A stretch of DNA of 64,000 nt from Breviolum minutum Mf 1.05b.01 (lineage: Eukaryota > Sar > Dinophyceae > Suessiales > Symbiodiniaceae), in NCBI GenBank assembly GCA_000507305.1, contig DF240498.1, positions 59,384 through 123,383 on the forward strand, read 5' to 3'. The notes under the pieces are model-generated. The model saw only the letters and a program-made list of their open reading frames with translations, had not been told where the DNA came from and ran no database searches. The position numbers and the translations under genes are program-made. Each line of letters opens with the position of its first letter. The first letter of the stretch is position 1. This document shows, one piece after another, positions 46,600-58,700 of the stretch.

Positions 46600-47200
46600 A
46601 AATTCTAGGATTTTCCTGTAGAAAGGTAACACCTTCCAACCCCAATCCACATTAAAATGTCCAGGCCTGTTGTGCTGTCAGTCCAAGTCATGATTCAACT
46701 TGATACAGTCTCTCCACGAAAACCTGGAAGATATCAATAAACATCTACCTTAAGTTGATGCCTTTTTCGAATCCCATTCATCTTTGGAATGAATCTCGGG
46801 CTTCAAAAATTCGACCCTCCCTCTGCCATGTCACTAAGGCCGAAGTTCGACAGGCCTTTGCCTGGGTCTGTTTCGAGCAAATCCCATGACATTCTCATCG
46901 TCGCATCGTTTGACCCTCCCCAAACAGATAATTGAATCACACCTATGTATCACAAACCCGGAGTGTGCTCCCCTGAGGAAAATACAGATAATATGATAAT
47001 ATTAGATATTATCTACTATATTATACATACATGATGTCATAATGTCATACATATGTGACATAGCTCAACTTGAAAAGGGCTAGCTGTTTGATTTCAGGCA
47101 ACTTTTGGAACCCAAACCAACGCTTCGTGCAGCACTGCTTCACCGTTGATTCTCCCTAAAAACACTGGAGAAACTCAGACTGGAAACTTTTCGAGGTGAA
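46600..47200. other. No gene seen
   Basis: A short AT-rich patch lies at 46985-47040; otherwise nothing notable. Confidence 0.45.
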
Positions 47201-47220
47201 TATTCGGCTATTTCACCAAC

Positions 47221-47337
47221 CTGGGATTTTTCCTGAAAACAGCACCCCTTGCCCACCTGCGCCCGCACCACAGAGCTTTGCTTGGTTTCAAGAGATGCCT
47301 GACACGCAGAGGTTTGCATGACCTGTGCTGATGCCAT
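47221..47337 (-). CDS. Possible first exon
   Basis: ATG at 47337 opens MASAQVMQTSACQASLETKQ and continues to GCCFQEKSQ, followed by CAG|GTTGGT. The frame can also run on to a stop at 47140. Function unknown. Confidence 0.4.
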
Positions 47338-47721
47338 AAATATGGAGATTCCTGTAGACTTTACGATTATGTGCATATAATCATGATCTGATGTCTGTGT
47401 TCAAACATGCGTCCTTTGTTCTTTTCGAGTAGATATGTTGATTTCCATTTGCAGGACCAGCCCATCTTCTGCACTTTCAACGGCCGCGTTCTTTGCAAAA
47501 AAGAACTGCAAAGGTTCTTGAAGATATTCTTCAACATGTTATTTTGTATTTGTACGAACCAAATCGGTCGGTTTTTTTTCCCTTGAAACATGTCAATGAA
47601 AAGACAAAGCGGTTCCTTTCACGTGCAACATGACAAGCATGGACAGCTGATCGAATTCTGAAAAAAAAAAATCGAGAAAAAACGTGATCACAATTTTTGG
47701 CCCGCAATATCTATCTCCAAA

Positions 47722-48016
47722 ATGGCTATCTCACCACAAGGGCCCTTCCAAGGTCTCGCCCCCGGTGAAAAACCAACGCCTGGAGCTTTCTCCAAAGACG
47801 ACTTCCTTCAACTTGAAGATCTAAACATGCGAAGTGGCAAAAGGTGCAATCCGAGTCCAGCAGTTTCATGCAGGTGAAATTGATCTCCTCGGGTTTCCCA
47901 TGTTGGGAGATTCTTGTTGTGCGGAAAAAATGAACAACACAACAAAACCACGCCAAACATACAGGAGGATAACTTCGATAGTGTTGCTTGTTGATGCTTG
48001 GTTAAACATAATTTGA
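47722..48016 (+). CDS. Candidate gene start, two frames in succession
   Basis: From ATG at 47722 the frame reads MAISPQGPFQGLAPGEKPTP, then DDFLQLEDLN. From about 47831 a different frame is better: VAKGAIRVQQFHAGEIDLLG, then FPMLGDSCCAEK. A one-base indel near 47830, or a very short intron, would connect them. The minus strand is open too. Confidence 0.33.
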
Positions 48017-48028
48017 AAAAAATGCGGC

Positions 48029-48225
48029 CCAAACCAAAGATATCAACTTCAGAACATGTTGCCTTTCAAATCACACAGGTTTGTGTTGTTGGACGGTTCA
48101 TAGTACCAAATGGACACGGTTGAGTCAGTCCTCCACAAGGTGGTGTTGAGCATCACGCATCGAAAACACATCCTTAACACGGAATCAAAAATGGCAGTGC
48201 AAAGTACAGAGCTGTGAACATAATG
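48029..48225. repeat. Dispersed copy of the 35860-36060 segment
   Basis: About 190 bases starting CCAAACCAAAGATATCAACT and ending AAGTACAGAGCTGTG match the end of copy 1 of the repeated family, at roughly 85-90 percent by eye. Confidence 0.7.
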
Positions 48226-48559
48226 AACATAAAAGTGAAGGAACATTAACTTCTTCGGACTGTGGACAGCACAGAAACCCAAAATAGCTTCATCTAGAAT
48301 TGACATCAGGAAGTCTCTCAGCATGATGATTTTTTTGACCTTTCGGTACATGTCAAGCTATATTGCGCAACTTGCAGGCCACGTGTGGATTGTGAAATCC
48401 AAGCAACTTCAACTTAACTTTGGAACACAGAGTTTTTTTCTGAGGAAAAATGATGAACCAATGAACCACAAACACAATAACTAATCAGAAGCCAAATTGT
48501 GTAGAGTTGAGTTCCCTGATACCAACTATTTATATACTTTGCGAGGTCGTTGGTGAGGT

Positions 48560-48741
48560 CTAACATGTTGGAACAAATCTTATCTCAAGTTTTTTGGACA
48601 CCAGGACCATCAGCCAAGCTTCTGGGTATTGCTTCTTGAAGATTTCTTCGATCAGCCTCAACGAAGCCGGGACCCTCCAAACAAAAATGCCTGGCTGTGA
48701 GTCCCTCCCGATTCTTTCAAATAGGAAAGAAACATGAAATT
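48560..48741 (-). CDS. Terminal exon of a minus-strand gene
   Basis: The acceptor ttctttcctatttgaaag is followed by IGRDSQPGIFVWRVPASLRL, then IFKKQYPEAWLMVLVSKKLE, and a stop at 48560. An open frame continues upstream to an ATG at 48844, so a 94-residue ORF is the alternative. It is taken as the last exon of the gene at 48.56-50.70 kb. Confidence 0.55.
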
Positions 48742-49194
48742 GATGCTCCATTTTGAGCCACCCCCCCATATTTAGAGACGCTTTCAAGCAGACACGTGGG
48801 GAAGAGATCGGACGTGTATGACGAAAGTTGAACTTTTGTATCATTTTGGTTCCTGAGACGACTAACTGTTGATAGTTATATACATAACGTGCATGCTAGT
48901 ACATACACAGAAACGTACGCACATTTAAAATCCCACCAAAAGGAACTCTGCAATCCTACTTCGGGGATGCATTAAGGTTTGCCAAGAAAATTGCGTGTGC
49001 AAATTGTGATCCCCAGGCGTTGTATCACACTTCATCTTTCCCTTCACCTGCTTCCAATGCCAGGTCACATCTTTGTAGCTAAAAGAAGCGCAGGGACTGC
49101 AAAACCCACTCCCACAGGAGACTCCTGGAAGAACAACCAGTGGGACGGCTAAGAGCAGAAGCTGATAAAGATGTGCATATTTTTCAAAAGTAGG

Positions 49195-49540
49195 TTAGAA
49201 TGATACAAACATATACCGTACGAACCAGAATCTCAACACATCTTTCCAGTGAAAACTTGTCTTCCACCAGCCTGGAAAGGCAAAATCAGCGCAGCCCAAA
49301 CCTCTTGGATGCTGATTGCCTTGGGAAACGAAACGCCAAGTCAAAACAGTAGATTGATGGATTTTTCCATGGTTTCCTCTATTTTCAGCAAATGAAATAC
49401 AAATCCATGGCCTCAGGACCTCTTCCCATATCTCCCCAGTAAACTTCCCTTTTTTCTGCATCTCCACATGCAGTTGTGTCACTAAGGCTTCCATTTTCGT
49501 GCTCGGAAGGCGCAACTTCGACTCCTTCCAGAAAAGTTCA
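49195..49540 (-). CDS. Exon region, same gene
   Basis: After the acceptor acttttctggaag the frame reads ESKLRLPSTKMEALVTQLHV and MQKKGKFTGEIWEE in phase 0, matching the exon at 49783. Beyond that the same frame stays open, but a strong acceptor (ttgcctttccag, near 49275) opens another frame, LVEDKFSLERCVEILVRT, which looks better. So this region is probably two exons with an intron between them. Confidence 0.55.
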
Positions 49541-49660
49541 GGTTGAGAATTTTACAAGAGTTTCAGCCATGCTCTGAAATCAACGGTATCAACATCCCAT
49601 TTTTGTGATCGTTTTGAACTCATGTGAGGTCATGTAACAATGCATGTACATTCCCCTCAC

Positions 49661-49783
49661 CATCTCCTGCAAATGGCCAAGGAGGTTCCAGTACAGAAAG
49701 TGGGACAGTAAACCAACTAAGCGCACCTGGTTGTGAAGATCACCAAAATTCATTGCAGCCGCACCGTCGCTACCCCCCAACAG
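49661..49783 (-). CDS. Well-supported 41-codon exon, same gene
   Basis: Acceptor catagcatttcag; donor GAGATG|GTGAGG; phase 0 at both ends. It reads GGSDGAAAMNFGDLHNQVRL and VGLLSHFLYWNLLGHLQEM, with a hydrophobic helix. It joins to the next exon across an intron of about 120 bases. Family not recognised. Confidence 0.65.
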
Positions 49784-50089
49784 CTGAAATGCTATGACTC
49801 TGTCCGGTCATGGACACATCATACCAGTGCTTCAAAACTGCTCAGGCGTCTGAAGCAAATTTCTGTAGAGGGTCTAGGCACTCCCATCAAACAATCTAGC
49901 ACCAAAACGGAAGATCTTGCTTCAAACCTTTGAGTGAAAAAAACTTTATATATCATTCAGTCTGTATGCATAGATTTTGTGTATGTATATGTATATATCT
50001 ATATTCGTAATACATACATACAGTAATAATACAGCTAATAGTGATGTCATAGAACCAGAATGTATTTCTTAATTCTTATGTATTTTTTT

Positions 50090-50265
50090 AGGATGATATC
50101 GACGATGACTGGCATCTCTGTTGAAATAAGCGCCTGCTCCGTGCAAAGAACGCGCGCCCGTATCGCTCGGAGGACTTGTGGTTTTGGCCTTCGAGTCAAC
50201 AATTCCAAGGGAAGCCTCAGGGAAGCCACCAAATTGGAAGTCAAGGGAAGGGAGATTCGAAACAC
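50090..50265 (-). CDS. Candidate exon
   Basis: Minus frame: LVASLRLPLELLTRRPKPQV and CTEQALISTEMPVI, then GTCGAT as a possible donor. A plus-strand frame after a tattttttttag acceptor is also good, so the strand is not certain. Confidence 0.3.
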
Positions 50266-50532
50266 AAAAATACTTAGTGAATACTAGTGAATATAGTGAT
50301 CAGTGATGATGAGTTTCGTGAGCCGCCTCTACAAAAAAGATCGTTACAGGTATCCAAAGCCTCCAAAGAATAGAATGGATGGCTTGAAGGTTATCATGCA
50401 TGTCATCCCTTCCTTAAAACAGCCTAGAAAAATGATGAAAAAAATGCTCATGTGCAAATGACATCACGTTTGAAGCATCCACAAGAAGAAGGTTAAACGT
50501 GGCACAATACGTTCCCAGCTGTTGATTTTCAC

Positions 50533-50700
50533 TTGTCAAGCTGCTGTCCCTTGGTGAGTCTGGTACACTCCTGAGACAATGTGGCTTGGAGCTTTACATT
50601 CATACGCAGTGTCCGTAGGAAATGTTCAGTTTCGGGAATGTGAAGGAAAAAGACAACATGGGACAGGCTCAAGCTTTGTTTCTTGATTTCATGAGTTTTT
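50533..50700 (-). CDS. Exon of 168 bases
   Basis: Acceptor ttggtattaag; donor GACAA|GTGAAA; phase 2 in and out. It reads KTHEIKKQSLSLSHVVFFLH, then FLRTLRMNVKLQATLSQECT. Probably part of the same gene as the exons at 49.2-49.8 kb. Confidence 0.5.
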
Positions 50701-51418
50701 CTTAATACCAAGCAATCCCTTGTTCTTGCATTAAGAATGATCCAGAAGAACGAGTAGGAGAATTTTTGGAGGACAACCGTTCAGGCAAAACAAGTAAAGA
50801 TAAAATGTCTTCTGACACTTTTTTGCTTCTACAATGATCCATGATTTATCCTCTCAAAACTTTCGGTCTCAAAATAAAATCTCCTCTTTTTTGAGTCAAA
50901 TCTTTTCAACCGCACCTTTTTGATCTCGTCCACACTAGCAGAAATAGGTTTCTTGGCCTGAAGTTTTCTTCCAGCGTTTCAGGAGAATGCATGCGTCTGG
51001 AAGTCCCTAATCCCAAAGAGGTGAAGGGGTGAAATGGTAATTACAGTGCCCGAAATTGTAACAGCTATATCACTTCACTATATCTCAAGTTGATATTGTT
51101 TTGAAAGAAAATACGTCATTGAAAACAGTGGTACCATGTGGTACACCAGATAAGTCAATTTGCATTTTATAAAAAAGAAATAGTCATGTACAGTACAGTT
51201 GATCACCATTGTGGGGGTATCATCATTCGGGATGGATTTAACTATTTAACTATTTTGGACCTGCTTTTCCGGAGTCCATTATTTTTTATCTATCCCAAAG
51301 CTCCGAGTTTAGTCCCCAAGAATCTATATTATAATATTCCATATCTCCTTTAGGAAAGGAAACAAACAATCCCCAAACGACCTTTGGATTTTTTAGGTAT
51401 TGATACACGAAAAAGTAC

Positions 51419-51521
51419 CTGTATCTGAAAAAGTCCAATGCAACAAGCGTCTTTCACAACGACAGTGAAACCCCGGCAGTGAGCAGGCAGCAGGCCACGC
51501 CTGTCGCAGATTCTCGGTGAC
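51419..51521 (-). CDS. Cys-rich exon
   Basis: Acceptor gtcttatcttag; donor ACAG|GTACTT. Phase 0 in, phase 1 out. It reads VTENLRQAWPAACSLPGFHC, then RCERRLLHWTFSDT. Better than the longer ORF that overlaps it. Confidence 0.55.
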
Positions 51522-51649
51522 CTAAGATAAGACAAGCAGACGTGCGGGGTGTATCTATGGTGGTTCAGTGTTGGATGTGGATTCTTGAGTAAGTGTTCTT
51601 TTTTGTGCAGGAAGATCGCCATAAATATCATGTATCACAACACACAACC

Positions 51650-51955
51650 CTGCAAGGTTTGTCCCCTATCCTCTGCTCTCTTCGTTCCATCCAGCCACCT
51701 TCACTTTCCTCCTTGAAACAAGTCGCATCCAAAGGTATGCAATCTCTTATCAGCCATGGCCGAATTTCCTTCTCGCTTCCTTCCCCTGTGTATTCTGCAG
51801 CAAAAGGTAACAGAAACCTCTGCAGCGGAGGTTTCGGATGTTGGCATGTGAGGCAGGTCACATGTGGTTCCTTTTGGGGGATTTGGATAGAATGACTCTT
51901 CCACCTTTGTGGTTCACAGGTTTCACGAGACCTGTCAGTGAAGATGGACATTGTG
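51650..51955 (-). CDS. Candidate exon region
   Basis: The open frame reads FAAEYTGEGSEKEIRPWLIR and CIPLDATCFKEESEGGWMER. A second minus frame is also open. Splice borders are unresolved. Confidence 0.38.
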
Positions 51956-52089
51956 AACAAGTCTTCCCAACCTGTGATCTTTGCAGATCTTCACCATTTG
52001 CATAAAAAAGAATATACACATGCATATTTGTACCACATGTTTACCTCAGCTCCTAAAATCACAGTGACAAGCTGTTGAAATCGACATTC

Positions 52090-52347
52090 TCGAAAACGGA
52101 ATAATGTGATCTTCGAACAAAAGTGTTTCAAGTTTCAAGCACCCCCCATAAGCAGCCACCAAATCCACTGGGAATTTTACAGCAAACATCATACTTGTCA
52201 ATACATCCTCTCGCAAAAAAGTCATCCTAAAGCATCCGATCCAGGCAACTTTCTCTTCACATCTTGCAATTTGTTTTCGCTCATCACCAACAAAGGGTTC
52301 TGGTCCATACCTCGGAAGTTTCCCACCGTGGCACCCAGGTTCTTTTT
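52090..52347 (-). CDS. Two exons (52226-52347 and about 52090-52170)
   Basis: Upper exon: acceptor ctttaacaacag, frame NLGATVGNFRGMDQNPLLVM and SENKLQDVKRKLPGSDAL. Lower exon: acceptor gtaaaattcccag, frame DLVAAYGGCLKLETLLFEDH. The 114-residue single frame across both is a rival reading. Function unknown. Confidence 0.5.
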
Positions 52348-52619
52348 CTGTTGTTAAAGATCGTTGATCGAACGAAAAAAAAAGAAACATAGTCCAAGTG
52401 GATATAAGTCAAAGTCTTTCTACGTTCAAATTGACTTTGTATTTATCAAAAGCATATTTTTACATAACATAAGACCCATGTTTTCTTTAACAGGATCAAC
52501 TGGACCGCCCACAACCAGCCAACCTGACCACCTTTGCAACTATGAAACTTGTCTTGGAGCCATGAGCTTTATTCCTTGCCTAAACGTCACGGGTTGGATT
52601 GACGTGGAACGGGTGTGCA

Positions 52620-52860
52620 AGAAAAAACGATACATACAACATGATATAACATCATATAATACTATAAAATGCAAAGTAATAATACAATGTAATAATATAA
52701 TACGGTATCCTATAATATTATGCAATAAAATATAATACACCGTACTACAATATAGTATGATGCAATGTAATATGATAAATTTAAATATAATGACAATATA
52801 ATATGTTTACACAGAGTATGTATATAATATACTATTATGTATAATTTATCTTAATCCCAC
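52620..52860. repeat. AT-rich degenerate ATAATA repeat
   Basis: Nearly pure A/T with many ATAATATAAT variants; non-coding. Confidence 0.7.
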
Positions 52861-53007
52861 ACCCATATTCACACAAGAAATATACACCATCTGTATTGGC
52901 GAAAAAAAAAACCTACTCTTCCAAAAAATGTCTCGCAATTTTTTCAGAAGTGGTAAAAAATCACAGATGGGTGTTTCCAAAAATAGGGGTACCCCAAAAT
53001 GGATGGT

Positions 53008-53150
53008 TTATGATGGATGATTTGGGGGTACCACCATTTTAGGAAACTCCCAGATGTCTGGAAGAAATCTCAGTTCCACACCACCATTCGTTGTCTTTCC
53101 AGTTGATGTGTCAAATCCACATCTGTTTCGCTCTTTGGAAGCCAGGCTGT
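53008..53150 (-). CDS. Candidate exon
   Basis: The frame reads SLASKERNRCGFDTSTGKTT and GGVELRFLPDIWEFPKM. Borders unknown. Confidence 0.33.
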
Positions 53151-53299
53151 TACACCTCCCGCGATTTGACACCATTGATGTGTGAATCATTTGTCTTTAT
53201 ACATTGAAATGTATATAAAAGTATGTAAACAATTGGCTTATGTATAATATACAGTATACACCTATAGAATCTATAGAATCTATGTCAAATGCCCAAATT

Positions 53300-53560
53300 C
53301 TATGTGAATCTGATGTGGATTTGGAAGGGCCGGAAGGGTGTCCAAACATCTTGGCTGCATCCCGTCACCTCCTCCGAGGAATGGCAATTCCCTTTTGGAT
53401 GGTTCCTTCTCGGTCCTCAGTGCAACGACAACGTGCAACTGCAACGACAAGCACCATCGGACCAGCCGTGGGAAAACATGGGAAGCTGCTGGACAGTTTC
53501 CCCAACAACTTTCAATCGAGTAGCGGAATCTGATATGGCAACTTGTAGTCCAAGAGTGGC
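53300..53560. CDS. Coding-like block, strand unclear
   Basis: Both strands have credible frames (plus: EEWQFPFGWFLLGPQCNDNV; minus: LRTEKEPSKRELPFLGGGDG). An exon is likely, but its strand cannot be settled here. Confidence 0.3.
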
Positions 53561-53696
53561 TTGATGTAACCTGAGAACATGCTGAGAAGGGTCGCTAACA
53601 GACTTTATGGCAGAGGTGACAAATTAAAAACCAGTGACGAAAACCCTACCCAAGCATGCCTGCATCAAGCAAAAAGGTTCTTGTGTAATCTTCATT

Positions 53697-53890
53697 TTAT
53701 CTGTGCAGCAAGACCAACAGCATTGGCCACCCATGCAACCAACTATATTTGATTATATTTGCCATGGGATCTGAAATACAAGACAACCCAGCCCTGCCTG
53801 TAAAGCCAACACGAGAGTTTGCCACTTTGCTCTCCGTCTCTGTGATGACCTCCTTGAAAGGCAGGAAAGGTATCTCTACCAAAAGGAGAC
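53697..53890 (-). CDS. Candidate exon
   Basis: The frame reads IPFLPFKEVITETESKVANS and RVGFTGRAGLSCISDP. It can run to a stop at 53697. Function unknown. Confidence 0.45.
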
Positions 53891-54878
53891 ATTGTAGAAA
53901 TGGTAGCAAATGAATAAGAAGCATTTCAATATATTTCAATTACAGACAATGTCAATTTGCCATTTTCCAGCCTTCAGGAATTGAATTCCTTCCAAGATGG
54001 CAAGATCCTTCCTATCATTCAATTTACATCAAGGAAACAGCATGGTCAAGAAGTTCCTAACAGTTGACAGTAGTGGATAAGAGATGATGGAAGGCTGTTG
54101 TATACCCATCGGCAACAGGATGCAGCGGAAACAGCACTTTCCTTCCTCAGGTCGAATGCAAACTTTTTTGTTTGCCGGTAATTTGGAGGATTTTGGAGAT
54201 AAGACGAGTTCAATCTGTGGGCTAAGCAAGGCATGTTTCAATGATTCCGCAAAGCCTCAAAGTCTAGAGCTGAAGCAACCGTGACGAAGGAAAACGACGT
54301 GAAACAACAACCACAATAGCAACAACCATAATAATAACAACAACAGCAGCAGCAACAGCAAAAACAAGAAGAAGAGGAAATTTGATGTACGTATGTTATA
54401 TAGCAATAAACTAGCACTAGACAGAACAAGAAGCTTGCGCGCCAACAAGAAAAAAACAAGAACAGTAGCAACAAGAGAATAGAAACAGGAACCTATCCCT
54501 CAAGAAGCCCAGCATAAGAAATAGCATAACTCTGACACTCCTCCTCTTCATCTTTGTGTTGGCAGAAGAGTGCTGGTTGCCTAATTCGCAAACGGTCAGC
54601 CACTAAGGAGCGTCTGCTGCCCCAGGCAGCCTGTCAGGCCGAATATCCGAATATCCATGAAATGATTTGTTTTATGCTTTGGACGTCACCAAAGTCAACC
54701 CTTTGAGACTTCTCCAGCCTCGATTTGGCATTCAGCTAAGGGTGCATGGCGCAAGACCTGTTGTTTTGCCCAGCTGCTACTGTCAATACCAAGCTGCTCC
54801 AAGTACCTTCCAATTCAAACTGTTTGCTGTTGACAAATATCTAGAAATGTCAAGAAATTACATGCCAGCACAATAACT

Positions 54879-55136
54879 CTACTCACACAGTTGGCGAACG
54901 CCACACAAAGTGTTTGCTTGATTGATCAGCAACAAGAGCAGAGCACACTTCTTTTTGATTGTGTCTGCTCAAAGGCATGGGGTCGAGCAGGTGAATCGAT
55001 CCATCTGGAAAAGAGATGAGATGGTTGAACAACTGAGTGACCTCACTAAAACAGAGGTGGACCCAATTGATCTCTCAGTCTCACACAGACTGAGAGAAAC
55101 AGAACCAACACATCATCATCATAGAAATTGTCACCC
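54879..55136. repeat. 258-bp direct repeat, copy 1
   Basis: Nearly identical to 55302-55559 (offset 423). The intervening 165 bases are unique. The pair abuts the fossil retroelement. Confidence 0.9.
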
Positions 55137-55301
55137 CGTGATCCAACCCCCCCAGATCTTCGTCCAGGGTGGGTGGGTGTGGGCAAATCTCACTGGGTGA
55201 ACACTTGATCTGTTCACCAAAATGGCATACGGATAAATGATCAATCACACCAACATGAGAGTAATCCCCCTTTCCAGACCAACCTAACCGAAAAATGGGA
55301 A

Positions 55302-55559
55302 CTACTCACACAGTTGGCGAACGCCACACAAAGTGTTTGCTTGATTGATCAGCAACAAGAGCAGAGCACACTTCTTTTTGATTGCGTCTGCTCAAAGGCA
55401 TGGGGTCGAGCAGGTGAATCGATCCATCTGGAAAAGAGATGAGATGGTTGAACAACTGAGTGACCTCACTAAAACAGAGGTGGACCCAATTGATCTCTCA
55501 GTCTCACACAGACTGAGAGAAACAGAACCAACACATCATCATCATAGAAATTGTCACCC
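55302..55559. repeat. 258-bp direct repeat, copy 2
   Basis: Second copy of the repeat at 54879-55136. The very few differences indicate a recent duplication. Its right end lies at the edge of the retroelement fossil. Confidence 0.9.
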
Positions 55560-57683
55560 AGGCCCTACCCCTCGGGATCTCAGCATAACGCATCAGGCCA
55601 AATCGGTCGAACAGACTTCCAACCTGCTTTAGAACCGGTTTCAAGATCATTACGGGAAGGCCAGTCCGCAGGGTTAGCATCCGTTGCGACACGATCGATA
55701 AACACCCGGATACGTAATTTAAACACCAAGTCCCAAAAGATTTTGATTTGATCAAGTCACAAAGATCAGACTTGCTAGAGTAACCTTTCACAAGAGCAGC
55801 TTCAACTGCTTCGGAATCAACAAACAGAAGAACATCACAACCAACAAGGCGAGATTCGAAAGTTGAAAGAGCAATGATCGGAGCTAGCATCTCGACTGGG
55901 ACGATTTGAGTCTTCCTATCGAGCCACTGAGCTTTGACCTTCTGAGGAACTACCGCAGTAAATTGTACGGGACAGGTCAATCTTCGATCGATCATCACCG
56001 CACCAATCCGATCCGGCTTCTTCTCTGAGAACCTCGGGTCAGGTGAAAAACCATCAGTGAAAAACACTACCTCGGAAAACTTCCTGAAAGATCTAAATAG
56101 TCTAAATTTACTTCCGGACTNGTGAAAAACACTACCTCGGAAAACTTCGGCACACTCAGGTCGATCGATCTCGGAGGACCTTCTTTCACCAAGAACATCC
56201 ATTGCTCCAGAGCTTTCTTCAACGGGATCCCCAAACTGAACGAGCCATCGGGAGGATGTCTCGCGTACTGTCTCTCAGAGATCACACGCAGAAAAGCACG
56301 GCCAACTTTGCCCCAGAGCTGGCTAGCCCCGAACATCAGTTTTCCTTTGAGCTTCCCGGCGGATCCGGGGTCCAGCAAGTCATTCTCGACGATAGCTTCC
56401 ATCTCCCCTATGAGCTCTGTCTTCCTTTCAGCTTTGATCTCAAGCACCATGTCCACCAAATTGTAGGTGACCCCGAGCACCGTTGGCGATCTAGTGAGCT
56501 GGAGCTTCTTCGGATCAAAAGCTGCCCCCAGCCACCAGTGAACATGCTGCGCGCACTGATGAGCAGATGCCACCGACTCCATAGTCTCGAAGCCATACTT
56601 GTCATCATAGAAGCTGAAAGCGACAACTCCAAAGATCTTGACCAGGAACTCGTTAATGGCAGCAGATCTACGATTGTAGTTATAAACTGCCGAGACCAGT
56701 CCAAAGGAATGACCAACCATCACGAAGAACCCAACTCTTGTCGATTCAGGATCCTTCAAACAAATCACACTGAACTTCCTGTGTGCCGGGTCGATAGCCA
56801 CTTGCCGATAGGCTTTTCTCTCATCCAGAACCCACCCTGCCAGCTTTGCCAGGGGGGATCTAGACCTCAAGCACCTAAGGGCAGCGACATTGGAGTCTGT
56901 AGAGGGTAGCTGGAGCTTCTCTGTGATCACCGTGGCTCTATTCACCAGATTAGTGGTTGCACTATCGCAGCCTCGAACCTTGTTCTTTTGAACTACTTCG
57001 AAGCGCTGGGTGGGCACCCAGTCTTGGTGTTGAACGACTTCAGTGACCTCACTCTCTGAGAAGAAAGGCCCCAAGCAAGAACCTTCTTGAACATCCTCCA
57101 CTGTAGCTTCCCAGATTTTCGAAAGATTCTCAGTGACTGGAACTGCTTGGACTCTCTTGACGATCTTCTTCCGCATTTCCCAGGCCCGATTGGACAATTC
57201 TTCCAGGGAGACTATGTCTTGATGCCGGTCGAACGCCGGCCAACGTCCTGACCTGGAGATCTCACCAACGATCGGAAAACCATGAAAAAGAAGATCAGGA
57301 AGATGTTTGATGAAATTGCGGTAGAGCTCGATGTTGCAAGTTTTCCCCATCTGAGCCGGACTGCCGTCTGGCACGCCCCGCAAGAGCCTGCGCAAAGGAG
57401 CATCTGGGATTGACCGCAGGGATTGATCAGAACGTTCAAGGCACTCCTGCGCCACAGAGCTCCAGGCAGCCAAAAGACCGTGTCGATGCTGAACCACACC
57501 TGTTGGGCCTGGGAAATTATCCATCAAAAAGCAGAAGACTGAATACGTTGATCCTAAGACTGGTCTTGGGTCCTCAAGGTCGCGTTCATTGGATGATGAG
57601 GTATTGAAAGCAGCCATGAAACATGTTCCCAGAGAAGCAGATCCCAAGGCTAAGGCCAACAAGGTTTTCAAACGTCCGTCCAT
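55504..57683 (-). mobile_element. Fossil retroelement (reverse transcriptase + RNase H), LTR/DIRS kin
   Basis: A long minus-strand reading region begins near 57683. Its order is an N-terminal part of unknown role, a reverse-transcriptase domain (palm motif YDD near the middle), and an RNase H-like domain towards 55.6 kb. The order RT then RNase H fits the LTR/DIRS side of retroelements; similar sequences are common in dinoflagellates. No integrase, recombinase, capsid or terminal repeat was identified. It appears broken, with few breaks, and contains a single-N assembly join. Age is probably moderate to young, as long stretches remain open. Exact family is uncertain. Confidence 0.75.
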
Positions 57684-57856
57684 GATGAAACGACCAAGTT
57701 CAAGTGCAGGTGCAGTTCAGGAGGTGGTTCAGGCTGGGGTTCGGCTAAAGAAAGTTCAGTGTATATAATTATTCTACTTTCAAAATTTGTATTATCAATA
57801 AAAACCCAAAAAAAGTACATGTTGAAAAAAGAGAAACAAAACTTGTGGCCGTACAG

Positions 57857-58078
57857 GCGAAAGCTGAGCCAATGGAGAAGAAACAAAAGCAACAACCAAC
57901 ATTGAAGATGGACAAAAAGAATTTCACGTCCAGGGCGTACCACCGCTGTTTGGATGCCAAATTGCGTGAGGGTATAGAGAAAAGCGAAGCTAAGGAATTT
58001 GCAAGACAGGCCCATCAAGAAGCAGGTGAACAGTGGGAGAAAGACTTTGGGGCCAAAGATCCGGTAGATGTCGACTAG
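57857..58078 (+). CDS. Lys/Glu-rich C-terminal exon
   Basis: After a gtacag acceptor the frame reads AKAEPMEKKQKQQPTLKMDK and YHRCLDAKLREGIEKSEAKE, then ARQAHQEAGEQWEKDF, and stops at 58078. An internal ATG (57872) is the alternative start. It is highly charged and helical. It lies just right of the retroelement fossil, which may have separated it from its upstream exons. Unknown function. Confidence 0.55.
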   Translation, partial: AKAEPMEKKQKQQPTLKMDKKNFTSRAYHRCLDAKLREGIEKSEAKEFARQAHQEAGEQWEKDFGAKDPVDVD

Positions 58079-58700
58079 AATCTTGTGGTATAAAGATAAA
58101 TATAGATTCCCATTTCACTTGAATCTTGTGCTAGATAGGTTGACGATCGGATCTTGAAATTGTTTGAGTTCTTCATAAGAAATTTCTGATGGATGCCAAA
58201 AGGCTCATATATATGAAATGGATTGCACGAAACAAGGATCACTGCAGCCTCAAAAGAAAAAAGTTCGTGAAACATGTTGGTTCTTGAATGTATCCACTTT
58301 GAAAGCGACTTGTTGTGAAATTTACTTGGATTTGAAACAAAACATTTGAAACAAAGTAGGACTTGTGAGATTCTTTTTTCTGCAGGTTCTTGCTGTATGT
58401 TAGATTTTTGAACAAGAAACATCACACGTTTGAAAGGAAAAGTTCTTGAGAGTGATGTTTCACACAGGATTCATTTGCCGCAGTGATTTTATGCTCTTTG
58501 CAACTTGTTGATGCACTATTGAAACCACATGATGATTGATTTTTCAAACCATGTCGATTGACAGCTTTTAAAATTGACACCACAAGATACCAAATTTATA
58601 CCAAATTGACAGGTACCAAATTGACAGGGATGAAAATTCAATGCTGTTTTTTTTCCTGAGAGTTTCTTTTGTATTCTCATATCACCAATTAGCGGCCACG
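58079..58700. other. Intergenic region with GTTCTTGAA words
   Basis: No frame of note. GTTCTTG(A) motifs occur several times, as in the introns further right. A pyrimidine tract ending in AG (58692) lies 9 bases before the ATG of the next gene and could be its trans-splice acceptor. Confidence 0.4.

Noticed and set aside
46308-46601. Asp/Glu-rich acidic protein on the minus strand
   Set aside because: Produced by the CTCATC/ATC microsatellite.
56202-56909. 235-residue plus-strand ORF
   Set aside because: Antisense shadow of the reverse-transcriptase region.
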